Below, piece by piece: positions 35,211 to 43,772 of a stretch of DNA of 64,000 nt. Made by a program: the position numbers and the translations under genes. Origin of the DNA: Micromonospora tarapacensis (GTDB lineage: Bacteria; Actinomycetota; Actinomycetes; Mycobacteriales; Micromonosporaceae); assembly GCF_019697375.1 (NCBI RefSeq), contig NZ_JAHCDI010000004.1:5381324-5445323 (forward strand), in the 5' to 3' direction. Numbering within the stretch: position 1 is the first letter of the stretch; every line of letters begins with the position of its first letter. The notes beneath the pieces were generated by a model. The model made no database searches. It was given only the letters and a program-made list of their open reading frames with translations, and was not told where the DNA came from.

Positions 35211-36532
35211 CGAACCATGAACCCGGCGCGCACACGGTCGTCGGCGCACAGCTCGCCGACCAGATGGCCGCCCTCGACCGGCACCTTAGTCCCGCCAACA
35301 AGCCCGGGGATCTCGACGGGCTCTTCGCCCACCACATCCTGAACGGCGTCGACGTGTCGTTCGCCTGGGAGGTGAACCCGCTGACTACGCAATGGCTCGA
35401 CGACCACACCGACAGGCTGCGCCACGCACCAGGGCTCGCCGTCCTCGGGTTCGCCCTGCACGACCACAGGTCCCACCACGACCTCGGTACACACGAACGC
35501 CTGGTGGACGGCCTGCGCGACCTGATGCGTCGCGACCCGTTCCCCGCCGACCGAACGACCTTCGCCACTGACCGGCGACAGTTGCTCGGCATCACCCTCG
35601 CCGCGCTCGTCACCCAGGACGCGCTGCCGGCGTTTCGCAGCTGGCTTCTCGAGATCCTGCCCGACTCCCGGTTCCGCGCCGACGACCCCCGCACCGACCT
35701 CGCGCGCCGTCACGCACTCGCCGTTCTGACCGACGACCCCGCGCAGCTCGGCAGTGTGACCAGTATCAAGAGCTTGCCCGAGCTTTCCATGGTGCACTGG
35801 ATGTCGATCGTCGGCGCAGCGCGACTTGCCGACCCGGCCGCCGATCTGCATTTCATCCAGCGCCGGATCCTCACCGGCCTTCTGCGCACCGACGTCGGCG
35901 ACCTGTCCACCTGCGACGCAGCCCTGGTACGCGCAGCCGCCGGCCGGATCATCGACGCCAGCATCGACAGCACGATCCTCACTCGCAGCCACGTCGGCGT
36001 CGTACTTCGCCGCTTCCCGGCCGCGATGAAGCGCTGGCGCTGGGACGATCCGGACGACGTCCGGCACCCGGTCCGCTGGGAGGTCGGCTCCGAACGCGAG
36101 ATCCAGGACATCGTCTGGATCATGCTCCGGTCCGTGTTCAGTGACCTCGTCGATGAAGAGCCGTTGCCGCGGCTCGGTCACAGCTCCTACCGAGCGGACT
36201 TCGGAATCCCGCGCCTCGGCGTGCTCATCGAGCTCAAGTACGTGCGCTCGGCCGCCGAGTTCAAGAAAGTTGAAAAGGAGATTCTCGAGGACTCCATCGC
36301 CTACCTGCGCGACCGCGGCACCTACACGAAGCTCATCGTCTTCATCTACGACGCCTCGGCCTCCAGCCAGGAACACGACATCACCACCGCAGCGCTTCTT
36401 GAACGTGACGACATCATCGACGTGATCATCGTGTCCCGTCCCAGTCAGCTTCCCGCGCCGGGTACCGTGACGGCGACGCCAGCCGCTACACCCCGCCGAA
36501 CCCGAAGCCAACGTACTCAGGGCTCACCCTGA
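35207..36532 (+). CDS. Argonaute-associated PD-(D/E)XK nuclease effector
   Basis: A 441-residue protein whose ATG overlaps the Argonaute stop, so translation is coupled. The C-terminal third carries a PD-(D/E)XK core: Asp331 in YRADFGI, then Glu342 and Lys344 in LIELKYV, followed by helices and the strand KLIVFIYDAS. The N-terminal ~300 residues are helical and unrecognised, and may contact the Argonaute. In known long-B pAgo systems a nuclease (BPAN) degrades DNA after target recognition, giving abortive infection. Assignment to that class is inferred from the gene order and the fold. Confidence 0.8.
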   Translation: MTNHEPGAHTVVGAQLADQMAALDRHLSPANKPGDLDGLFAHHILNGVDVSFAWEVNPLTTQWLDDHTDRLRHAPGLAVLGFALHDHRSHHDLGTHERLVDGLRDLMRRDPFPADRTTFATDRRQLLGITLAALVTQDALPAFRSWLLEILPDSRFRADDPRTDLARRHALAVLTDDPAQLGSVTSIKSLPELSMVHWMSIVGAARLADPAADLHFIQRRILTGLLRTDVGDLSTCDAALVRAAAGRIIDASIDSTILTRSHVGVVLRRFPAAMKRWRWDDPDDVRHPVRWEVGSEREIQDIVWIMLRSVFSDLVDEEPLPRLGHSSYRADFGIPRLGVLIELKYVRSAAEFKKVEKEILEDSIAYLRDRGTYTKLIVFIYDASASSQEHDITTAALLERDDIIDVIIVSRPSQLPAPGTVTATPAATPRRTRSQRTQGSP

Positions 36533-36834
36533 CCGTTTACCCACGTCGTGGGTCCAACTGCTCTTCAGGGGCGCCCGGCTTTTGGTCGGATGCGTTGCCC
36601 TGCCGGATCAGCTGATGGCGCTGCCGTTCACCTGTTGCTATTCGTGTCCCGTGGAATCGATACAACGGGTGCTGCCCATAATCGAGGGGCGACGGCACCG
36701 AGCATCGCGGAGCTTGACTGTTCCGGTTTTGGAGGCCGAGTCACTGCATGTGGGCGCGGCGGGACACGGACCAGGGCGATCGAGCCGTAGGGTGCGACGA
36801 CGTGACGGGCATTGACGCGCTCCAGACGACAGGT
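36533..36834. other. Non-coding gap between nuclease and CYTH genes
   Basis: 302 nt with no supported gene. Codon use is mixed and lower in GC than the neighbours around 36,600-36,700. No hairpin of note was found. The CYTH promoter probably lies in the right half. Confidence 0.4.
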
Positions 36835-37392
36835 ATGACGGAGACGTCGGCGTACGAGGTGGAGGTCAAGTACCGGATCGGTGATCTCGCCGCGTTGGAG
36901 GCGGCCCTCGCCGTACGCGGCGTCGTCCTGTCGGCGCCGGCAGACCAGGATGATCAGGCGTACGCGCCGGTCGGCTGGGAGTACGGCCAGTCGAAGATCG
37001 GGGTACCGTTCGCCCGTCTGCGCACCGAGCGGGGGCGGCATCTGTTGACGGTGAAGACGCCGGTGGCCAACGAGCTGTCGTGTGTCGAGCACGAGACCGA
37101 GGTGGCCGATCGGAAGCAGATGGACGCCGCGATCCGGCAGATGGGTTTCTACCCGACGGTCCGCATCCGCAAGGCCCGCAGGACGGCGACGTTCGGGTTG
37201 ATGTCGTTGTGCGTTGACGAGGTGGACGGCCTTGGGGCGTTTGTGGAGATCGAGCGGATCGTCACCGACGGCGAGGCGGGTGAGCGGATCCAGGCCGACC
37301 TCAACCGGTTCGCCGCCACGCTAGACGTGTCCCTGGAACGCACCACCGACACGTACGACTCGCTGATCCGAGCGGCACGGGCGAGGGTTTAG
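36835..37392 (+). CDS. CYTH-domain protein (class IV adenylate cyclase/thiamine-triphosphatase fold)
   Basis: A 185-residue CYTH protein. The N-terminal EVEVKYRI is the signature ExExK motif, and the C-terminal half has alternating acidic and basic strands (RLRTERG, LTVKTPV, EHETEV, VRIRKARR, CVDEVDGLGAFVEIE) that form the triphosphate tunnel. CyaB-like members act on triphosphorylated substrates with Mg2+. The start may be ATG 36,835 or GTG 36,802; neither has a strong ribosome-binding site. Its stop overlaps the stop of the convergent EEP nuclease gene by three bases. Confidence 0.85.
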   Translation: MTETSAYEVEVKYRIGDLAALEAALAVRGVVLSAPADQDDQAYAPVGWEYGQSKIGVPFARLRTERGRHLLTVKTPVANELSCVEHETEVADRKQMDAAIRQMGFYPTVRIRKARRTATFGLMSLCVDEVDGLGAFVEIERIVTDGEAGERIQADLNRFAATLDVSLERTTDTYDSLIRAARARV

Positions 37393-38192
37393 AACAGGGT
37401 CGCCGGCTCGACCACCGGCGAAGTGGGCCGTACGTCGAGGGTGTGGACCTGCAGGTCCAGGTCGAGGGTGACCGCCGCGTGGTCGGTGAGGCGCTGTTCG
37501 CGGGGCTCCTGCAGGTAGCTGCCGCCGCACAGCCGGTCGCGCAGAGCCGTGCCGACGTGCAGGTAGTCGAAGCGGTAGCCGTTGCCGGCCCGGCCGAACC
37601 AGCTGTGCTGCTGTGCTCCAGGGGCGAGGTGGTCGTGTACGTCTGTGAGTTCGGCGGCGGTCAGGGCGTCGAACAGGTCGTACTCGAATGACAGCCACAC
37701 CCCGGGGTAGGTGGGCTGGTGGTCGCGGGGGATGACGTTGTAGTCCCCGCCGAGCACCAGGTGCGCCCGCTCGCTGGCTGTCAGGTCACCGATCACGGTG
37801 ACGAGGGAGGCGACGAAGGCCCGCTTACGTTCGACCTTGGCCTTTGCGCGGTCGCTGGAGGGCACGTAGACGCCGAGGACGGTGACCGGTGGGTCGGTGT
37901 GGACGGTAGCGGCGACGGCCCGGCCGGGGATGCTCAGCCCGGCGGTGATGTCCGGGCGGACGGTGACGGGCACCCGGCTGATCATGGCCGTGCCGCGGTC
38001 GCCGGGCAGGGGTGGGTGGTGCACCTGGTAGCCGGCGCGGCGGAAGCAGTCGAGCAGGTGGGTGGTGCCGTCGCCGCTGCTGGTCTCGGTGAGCAGGAGG
38101 ATCTGCTCGGGGCGGCCGGTGAGCCACCGCAGCAGCGCGTCGGCGCGCCGCCGGGAGGTGGCCTGGATGTTCAGGGTCAGGATCGATAGCAC
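37389..38192 (-). CDS. Endonuclease/exonuclease/phosphatase (EEP) family protein, exonuclease III-like
   Basis: A 267-residue EEP-fold protein with all active-site motifs: TLNIQ (Asn), LLLTET (Glu, metal), LGGDYNV (GDxN), YRFDYLH and LTDHAAV (catalytic His). No signal peptide, so cytoplasmic. It could be a DNA repair nuclease or act on a modified nucleotide. It is the third gene of a minus-strand operon behind a radical SAM enzyme and a dTMP kinase homologue, 12 nt after the latter. Confidence 0.85.
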   Translation of the reverse strand: MLSILTLNIQATSRRRADALLRWLTGRPEQILLLTETSSGDGTTHLLDCFRRAGYQVHHPPLPGDRGTAMISRVPVTVRPDITAGLSIPGRAVAATVHTDPPVTVLGVYVPSSDRAKAKVERKRAFVASLVTVIGDLTASERAHLVLGGDYNVIPRDHQPTYPGVWLSFEYDLFDALTAAELTDVHDHLAPGAQQHSWFGRAGNGYRFDYLHVGTALRDRLCGGSYLQEPREQRLTDHAAVTLDLDLQVHTLDVRPTSPVVEPATLF

Positions 38193-38204
38193 GGCGTCGA
38201 GTCT

Positions 38205-38813
38205 TCACGCCGCGAGGCGGCGGGCGAGCAACGGGGCCAGCGTGTCGAGGATGGCGGAGACGACCTGCTCGGGGGTTCGGCTGCGGCAGTCGACCTTCGC
38301 CTGGTGCCACGACTGGCGGTCGAGAAAGTCGAACGCCTGCTGGTAGAGCTGCAACTCGCGTTCGGGTGTGCCGGTGGCCTCCAGCCGGGTCAGTCGCCGG
38401 CGCGCGGCGAGCCGGCCGGCGATGACCTGCGGGTCGTCGACCAGGTAGAGGGAGATGGCCGGTTGCAGGACGTACCGGTTGTAGCTCCAGATCTCGCGGA
38501 GGTCGACCGCGTCGACGCGTTGCAGCACCAGTGAGGACTGGACGTACCGGTCGGTGATGACGATGCTGCCGGCGTCGAGGGCGGGGATGATCTCGTCTTC
38601 GACGTGCGTGGTGCGGTCGGCGGCGATCGCGAGCGCGAGGGCACGCCCGTGGATGACGGCCTCGGCCTCGCGGAGCAGTTCTCCCAGGCGGGTGCGGGTG
38701 GGTTCGGTCGTCAGGTGTACGGGTTGATCGGCACGGTGGCGTAGCCGCTCGGCCAGCAGTCCCGCGATGGTGGTCTTGCCGACGCCGTTGGGTCCCTCGA
38801 TCACGATCAACAC
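38205..38813 (-). CDS. tmk: Thymidylate kinase-like P-loop nucleotide kinase
   Basis: A 202-residue kinase: P-loop GPNGVGKTT near the N-terminus, the DRY motif in ITDRYVQSSL, and a LID-like arginine-rich segment RLAARRRLTRLE. These are features of dTMP kinases. The usual substrate is dTMP, but position in an operon with a radical SAM enzyme suggests a specialised nucleotide substrate. GTG 38,813 lies 6 nt downstream of the radical SAM stop. Confidence 0.85.
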   Translation of the reverse strand: MLIVIEGPNGVGKTTIAGLLAERLRHRADQPVHLTTEPTRTRLGELLREAEAVIHGRALALAIAADRTTHVEDEIIPALDAGSIVITDRYVQSSLVLQRVDAVDLREIWSYNRYVLQPAISLYLVDDPQVIAGRLAARRRLTRLEATGTPERELQLYQQAFDFLDRQSWHQAKVDCRSRTPEQVVSAILDTLAPLLARRLAA

Positions 38814-38819
38814 GGCAGG

Positions 38820-39923
38820 TCAGGCTCCCGCGGACGGGATCGGGATTAGCGGGAGCCGGATCGCCTCGGGTGGGCACTGTTCGGTGTCCGGGGCGCCGAT
38901 GCGTTGGCCGGCGGCGATCACCGCGGCGGGGCAGCCCTTGCCGCAGGAGGCGTTGATCGCGCACGCCCCGCAGGTCGGGTTGGCTCCGACCTGGTAGCGG
39001 TCGTGGAAGCGGTAGCGGTCGAGGGCGTCGGCGATTTCCCCGTCGAGGATGTTGCCGACCAGGAACTCGCGGTCGGCGTGTGGGGATTGGGGGGTGCGGG
39101 CGGCGAAGACGAGGTAGGGGCAGACGGCGGTGTCGCCGTTGGCGAACACGTAGATCAGGGTGCCGGCGTCGCAGCCTGACAGCGGCCGGGTGTCGTTGGG
39201 GAACCGGATCGGCACCAGCTCGACCCGGTCGGCCAGGGGCGCGGTGGCGGCGGCGATGGCCCGCATTGTCTGCTCCGGGGCGGCGAGCCGCCCGTGGGAC
39301 TTCACGCCCCGGCCGAAGCTCGACAGCGGGTTCATCAGCACGTACGCGGCACCCAAGTCGGCGGCGAACGCGCACAGCTCGGTGAACTCCTGCGGGCGGG
39401 TGAGCACGTTGGGCGTCGACAGGATCCCGTGTAGCAGGCCCGCGTCGGCGAACCGTTGTGTGGTCTCCCGGGTGACGGCGAAGGAGTCGCGGTTGCCCCG
39501 GAACCGGCCGTGCGAGGAGGGCCGAAATCCGTCGAAGCTGACGTTGACCCGCACGTTGCCCAGCTCGGCGAGGGCGGTGATCTGCTCGTCGCTGGTCAGG
39601 GTGGCGTTCGTGCAGATCTTCACGGGTAGGTCCATCCGTGCCGTGGCCGCGCAGATCTCCAGCAGGTGCGGGTGCGCGAACGGCTCACCGCCGGTCAACG
39701 TCAACCGGGTCACCTGCGCCCGCCGCAGCCGGGGCAGCACGGTCTCGACCATGTCGTGGAGCGCGATGTCCGCGCCGACCTGGGTGGAGGAGACAAAGCA
39801 GTGAGCGCAATGCAGGTTGCACCGCTCCGTGATCTGCACCAGCGCCTTGCGCTCACCGTCGTCGACGGACGTGCGGAAGTAGCAGGAACTGGCGTGGGTC
39901 TCGACGACCAGACGCTTACTCAT
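38820..39923 (-). CDS. Radical SAM/SPASM-type protein
   Basis: A 367-residue radical SAM enzyme. The cluster motif CNLHCAHC (CX3CX2C) lies near residue 35, followed by LTGGEP. The C-terminal SPASM-like region has CDAGTLI, TAVCPYL, and NPTCGACAINASCGKGCPA, enough cysteines for auxiliary clusters. GGGAGGGG precedes ATG 39,923. SPASM enzymes often modify peptides, but no precursor peptide is visible near it; the co-encoded nucleotide kinase and EEP protein point to nucleotides instead. Substrate unknown. Confidence 0.88.
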   Translation of the reverse strand: MSKRLVVETHASSCYFRTSVDDGERKALVQITERCNLHCAHCFVSSTQVGADIALHDMVETVLPRLRRAQVTRLTLTGGEPFAHPHLLEICAATARMDLPVKICTNATLTSDEQITALAELGNVRVNVSFDGFRPSSHGRFRGNRDSFAVTRETTQRFADAGLLHGILSTPNVLTRPQEFTELCAFAADLGAAYVLMNPLSSFGRGVKSHGRLAAPEQTMRAIAAATAPLADRVELVPIRFPNDTRPLSGCDAGTLIYVFANGDTAVCPYLVFAARTPQSPHADREFLVGNILDGEIADALDRYRFHDRYQVGANPTCGACAINASCGKGCPAAVIAAGQRIGAPDTEQCPPEAIRLPLIPIPSAGA

Positions 39924-40269
39924 GAACCCCTCCCAGCGCCCACCCGCTCGCAGGAGGCGCCGAAACCGCCTCGCCAACCTCGCGGGACTACCTCGTCCAG
40001 TAACCCGGCATCTACTCGTGTCGAACACCCTCGACGCCGATAACCGACACCGACCAGGTCGGCCGCGACCGCCGGAATCCGCGCTAATTCCTTGCGTCGA
40101 CAGTGTTCGACGCCCAGTCGCCGACCAAGACTGAGCTCCGGCGTTATCGATCACCGCGACGCCACGACCTATTAGGTCCGGCGCTGGCCAGTTACTGCCA
40201 GAGCCCGCCGGGTCCCCACCGTCGGCGGAGCCGCTGGCACACGTCATCTGCGACTCAGAGGGAGGCAGG
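39924..40269. other. Divergent intergenic region (radical SAM / conservon)
   Basis: 346 nt between divergent operons with no supported gene. The region should hold both promoters. TGTCGAACACC near 40,017 and GTCGACAGTGTTCGAC near 40,096 are partly palindromic and resemble each other, but I cannot assign a regulator. The conservon ribosome-binding site GGGAGG lies just before 40,270. Confidence 0.4.
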
Positions 40270-41493
40270 GTGCGACTCGATGCGTCGGCCGGGGGGCCGT
40301 CTGGGGCTGGCCTGCCCGCTCGCCTGGTGCGGGTGTGCCTGGCACTGGCCGCTGGGGTGGCAACGGTCGGCCTAGGAACGGCGACATGGGCGCTTGCGCA
40401 ATCACCGGGGCCCGTTCCGGCGGCGGCCGGTTTGGTGCTGGTATGCGCGGCGGCGGCCAGCATAGCGATCACTGCCGGCGCGGCCGTTTGCGTGCATCGA
40501 CTCGCCCGAGCGCAAGTAAGCACCAAGGTGGGCGCCTCACCTGCTGCAGGCCAGCCCGTGGTGGGGCAGCAGGTAGAGGTGTATGTCGGCCTCGCCCGTC
40601 GGTTGCAGGGCCTGGTGCACCGGGAGATCCAGCTGCTGGATGTCCTGGAGGCGCAGGTCGAGGACCCCGACCTGCTCAAGGGCCTGTTCCAAGTCGACCA
40701 CCTCGCGACCCGGATCCGCCGCTACGCCGAGAACCTCGCCGTGGTCGGCGGGGCTGTGCCGAGGCGGCAGTGGAGCCGGCCCCTGCCGCTGGTCGAGGTG
40801 CTCCGCTCGGCGATCGCCGAGGTGGAGCAGTACGCGCGGGTGCGGGTGGTGCCACCGGTCGAGGGAACGGTACGCGGCCACGCGGGCGCCGACGTGGTGC
40901 ACCTGCTCGCCGAGTTGATCGAGAACGCGACCGCGTTCGCGCCTCCCCATACTGAGGTGACGGTGCGTGCCCGGCGGGTGGCACTCGGCGTGGCAGTCGA
41001 GGTGGACGACCGCGGTCTGGGGATGCCGCATTCGGAGCAGGACCGGGTGAACGCGCTGTTGTTGGACCCGGGCCGGGTGGACGTCGGTGACCTGCTGCGC
41101 GACGGCCGTATCGGGGCGTGGGTGGTCTCGGCGTTGGCCCGTCGGCACGGCATCACCGTCAAGCTGCAGAGCAACGTCTACGGCGGCTTGCAGGCGGTGG
41201 TGATCCTGCCGACGCCGCTGCTCGGGGACCAACCCACCGGGCAACCGCCGGCGGTGGAGCCCGGCCGGATGCCATCGCGTGGCGAGCCGACCGTGGCGGC
41301 GACCGTGTCCTCGCCGGCGGCCGGTGCTTCGCCCTCGCCCGTCGGCGCTCGCCACCACCCACCGGTGCCGCCACCTGCGCCGACGCCCGCATCCCGCACC
41401 GGTGCCGCGTCCAGGCAGGCCCCGGGGAGGCCGGCGCTGCGGGCCCGCTGCTGCCGCGCCGGACGCGGCAGGCGCATCTGGCGGCCCCGTTAG
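40270..41493 (+). CDS. cvnA: Conservon sensor-kinase-like protein CvnA
   Basis: A 407-residue protein. Two hydrophobic spans near residues 16-43 and 52-75 anchor it in the membrane. A histidine-kinase-type ATP-binding domain follows (ELIENATAFAPP as N-box, VDDRGLGMP as G1 box, RIGAWVVSALARRHGITV). The C-terminal ~100 residues are low-complexity, rich in Pro, Ala and Arg. No extracellular sensor domain is present, so it is shorter than many CvnA proteins. It heads a conservon with CvnB, CvnC, CvnD and a GAF protein, a G-protein-like signalling unit of actinobacteria. GTG start with GGGAGG upstream. Confidence 0.88.
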   Translation: MRLDASAGGPSGAGLPARLVRVCLALAAGVATVGLGTATWALAQSPGPVPAAAGLVLVCAAAASIAITAGAAVCVHRLARAQVSTKVGASPAAGQPVVGQQVEVYVGLARRLQGLVHREIQLLDVLEAQVEDPDLLKGLFQVDHLATRIRRYAENLAVVGGAVPRRQWSRPLPLVEVLRSAIAEVEQYARVRVVPPVEGTVRGHAGADVVHLLAELIENATAFAPPHTEVTVRARRVALGVAVEVDDRGLGMPHSEQDRVNALLLDPGRVDVGDLLRDGRIGAWVVSALARRHGITVKLQSNVYGGLQAVVILPTPLLGDQPTGQPPAVEPGRMPSRGEPTVAATVSSPAAGASPSPVGARHHPPVPPPAPTPASRTGAASRQAPGRPALRARCCRAGRGRRIWRPR

Positions 41494-41652
41494 CGCGGGG
41501 CGGACCGGGATCGGTGAACCAGCCGGCTGGTGATCACGACCCGACGCTTATGGCTGACTTCCTGCGCGGGGCCACCTCCGACAGCGGCGAGCCGCCCGCC
41601 GCGCGTGCTGTCCCACGCCACTGACCGAAGATGTGAGAAGGAGTTGTCTGCG

Positions 41653-42069
41653 ATGACCGGTACGTCTGGCCAGGAACTGGCGTGGCTGCTGTCCGGGTTG
41701 GTCGGGCGGGTGCCGCACACCCGCAGCGCGTTGCTGTTGTCCTCCGACGGGCTGCCTCGCGCCGCCCACGGACTGACCGACGACGACGCCGACTACCTGG
41801 CGGCGATCGCCTCCGGGCTGTTCTCCCTGACCCGCAGCGCCGGACAGATGCTCAACGGCGGCTCCGGTGTGCGGCAGGTGGTGGCCGAGCTCGACGAGAC
41901 GCTGCTGTTCGTCACGGCGGCGGGCGACGGCGGGGTCCTGGCGGTGCTGGCGGGCCGCCAGGCCGACGTCGGCGTGCTCGGCTACGAGATGTCGCAGATG
42001 GTCAAGAGCGTCCGACCGTACCTGGCGACACCCGCCCGAAGCAGCGCCCCGTCCCCCGTCCCGTCATGA
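41653..42069 (+). CDS. cvnB: Roadblock/LC7-domain protein CvnB
   Basis: A 138-residue roadblock/LC7 protein. It has ELAWLLSGLVGRVPHTRSALLLSSDGL at the start of the domain, then AAIASGLFSL, and a C-terminal EMSQMVKSVRPYL. Roadblock proteins act as GTPase regulators, so this is the probable partner of CvnD. AGAAGGAG precedes ATG 41,653. Its stop overlaps the cvnC start by ATGA. Confidence 0.92.
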   Translation: MTGTSGQELAWLLSGLVGRVPHTRSALLLSSDGLPRAAHGLTDDDADYLAAIASGLFSLTRSAGQMLNGGSGVRQVVAELDETLLFVTAAGDGGVLAVLAGRQADVGVLGYEMSQMVKSVRPYLATPARSSAPSPVPS

Positions 42070-42443
42070 CCTCCAGCAGCGCGCATCGAGACCCGTGGCT
42101 CGACGAGGCGGCCGGGCGCCTGGTGCGCCCCTACACGGTCAGCGCGGGACGGACCCGCCCCACCACGGCGATGGACCTGTTGTCGTGGGTCGTCGCCACC
42201 GGCGTGCGACCCCGAGGCACGTTAGAGCCCGACCACGACGTGGCGCTGGGCCTGTGCGGCGCGGCGACCACGGTCGCCGAGGTGGCCGCCCGGATGAGAC
42301 TGCCGGCCGCGGTCACGAAGGTGGTGCTGTCGGACCTGGTCGCGGTCGGCGCGGTCCTGACCCGCCCACCCAGCCCGGCCGCCGACCCCACCGACCGATC
42401 GATCCTGGAGAAACTCCTTGTCGGCCTCCAACAGCGACTCTGA
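42066..42443 (+). CDS. cvnC: DUF742-family protein CvnC
   Basis: A 125-residue DUF742 protein. GRLVRPYTVSAGRT at the N-terminus and the winged-helix-like HDVALGLCGAATTVAEVAARM segment are family features. The function within conservons is unclear; it is thought to help assemble the complex. It overlaps cvnB by ATGA and cvnD by 26 nt. Confidence 0.92.
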   Translation: MTSSSAHRDPWLDEAAGRLVRPYTVSAGRTRPTTAMDLLSWVVATGVRPRGTLEPDHDVALGLCGAATTVAEVAARMRLPAAVTKVVLSDLVAVGAVLTRPPSPAADPTDRSILEKLLVGLQQRL

Positions 42444-43035
42444 CTGGGCACCGCACGCGCTCAAGGTATTGGTCGCCGGCGGGTTCGGGGTCGGGAAGAC
42501 CACCTTCATCACGGCCACGAGCGAGATCCCGCCGCTGCGCACCGAGGAACTGCTCACCACCGCCAGCGTCGCCACCGACGACCTCACCGGGATAGGAGCG
42601 AAGACGACCACCACGGTGGCCCTGGACTTCGGTCGCATCACCATCGACCGCGACAGCGTCCTGTACCTGTTCGGTACGCCCGGACAGGACCGGTTCTGGT
42701 TCCTGTGGGACGACCTGAGCCACGGCGCCCTCGGCGCGGTGGTGCTGGTCGACACCCGCCGCCTGCCGGACTGCTTCGCCGCCGTGGACTTCTTCGAGTC
42801 CCGCGGCATGCGGTTCCTCGTCGCCGTCAACGAGTTCGACGGCGCCTACCGACACCACCCGCAGGAGGTACGCGAAGCCCTGGGCCTGCCGCCCGCGGTC
42901 CCGATCGTGATGTGCGACGCCCGCGACCGACGGTCCGCGACCACCGTCCTGGTGACCCTCGTACGGCACCTACTCGCCGCTCCCTCGCCCACACATGCCA
43001 GCTCCGCACCGACCGAGGTAGGTGATCGCGCATGA
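42418..43035 (+). CDS. cvnD: Conservon GTPase CvnD
   Basis: A 205-residue Ras-like ATP/GTP-binding protein. It has the P-loop GGFGVGKTTFI, switch II-like FGTPGQDRF, and NEFDGAYRH in the base-recognition region where NKxD usually stands. The TTG start at 42,418 has GGAG at a good distance; it lies inside cvnC, so the two are co-translated. It is the switch protein of the conservon. Confidence 0.92.
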   Translation: MSASNSDSDWAPHALKVLVAGGFGVGKTTFITATSEIPPLRTEELLTTASVATDDLTGIGAKTTTTVALDFGRITIDRDSVLYLFGTPGQDRFWFLWDDLSHGALGAVVLVDTRRLPDCFAAVDFFESRGMRFLVAVNEFDGAYRHHPQEVREALGLPPAVPIVMCDARDRRSATTVLVTLVRHLLAAPSPTHASSAPTEVGDRA

Positions 43036-43592
43036 CCAGCGACAACTTCGAACCCCCACCCCTGACTCCGCCCGACCCGGAGGCACCCCAGCGGCTCCAC
43101 CGGCTGCGGGCGCTCGGCCTCGGCAGACCGGAGCGAGAGTTCGACGACTTCGCCCGCAACCTCGCCGACGTCACGGACATGCCGTGGGCGATGGTGAACT
43201 TCCTCGACGAGAACGGCCAGTTCTTCGCCGGCCTCTACACCGGCCGGACCACGCAGCCCGGCGTGTCGGCAGCGGCCACCCCCCTCGAACCCGGGCGCCG
43301 GATGTCACGCGACCAAGGATTCTGCCCGCACGTCGTGCACCGGCGACGCGCACTGGTCCTCGACGACGTCTGCGCCTACCCACGGTTCGCCGGCAACCCG
43401 GTCGTCGACCAACTCGGCATCCGCACCTACATGGGCGCCCCACTCATCGACCACACCGGCACCACCCTCGGCACGATCTGCGTGGTCGGCACCGAATCCC
43501 GCACCTGGGGACAGCAAGGACTCACCACCATCAAGACCTGGGCGGCCGAGCTGTCCGCCCGGATCAGCCAGCGCGAACACCACCTGAGGTAA
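43032..43592 (+). CDS. GAF-domain sensor at the end of the conservon
   Basis: A 186-residue single GAF-domain protein: residues ~35-175 include MPWAMVNFLDENGQFFAGLY, QGFCPHVV, a VLDDV segment and YMGAPLID, the usual GAF ligand-pocket strands. No output domain is attached, so it likely signals by protein contact with the Cvn proteins. ATGA overlap with cvnD shows it is part of the operon. The ligand is unknown. Confidence 0.85.
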   Translation: MTSDNFEPPPLTPPDPEAPQRLHRLRALGLGRPEREFDDFARNLADVTDMPWAMVNFLDENGQFFAGLYTGRTTQPGVSAAATPLEPGRRMSRDQGFCPHVVHRRRALVLDDVCAYPRFAGNPVVDQLGIRTYMGAPLIDHTGTTLGTICVVGTESRTWGQQGLTTIKTWAAELSARISQREHHLR

Positions 43593-43772
43593 CCGGGCCA
43601 CGGCCCGACAATCCCGATCGCGCCACCGCACACGAGACACCCTTCGTCGCCTCGCTGCCCAGGCCGGCAGCTCACCTTCCAGGAACTGCTGGTGACCCCG
43701 CCACGGCCCTGCCCGTGGCGCAACCCACCGCCACCGACGGACACCGTTGGCGACTCACGAGGAGAGCGGCAG

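Noticed and set aside
37825..39375. 516-codon minus-strand frame over the kinase and radical SAM genes
   Set aside because: Arg/Pro-rich out-of-frame reading of two clearly assigned genes on the same strand.
39924..40269. Precursor peptide gene for the SPASM radical SAM enzyme
   Set aside because: No short open frame with a ribosome-binding site and a leader-core layout was visible upstream or downstream.
39924..40679. Upstream extension of the radical SAM frame to 40,679
   Set aside because: The strong GGGAGGGG before ATG 39,923 and the start of family similarity there set the true start; the extension overlaps cvnA antisense.
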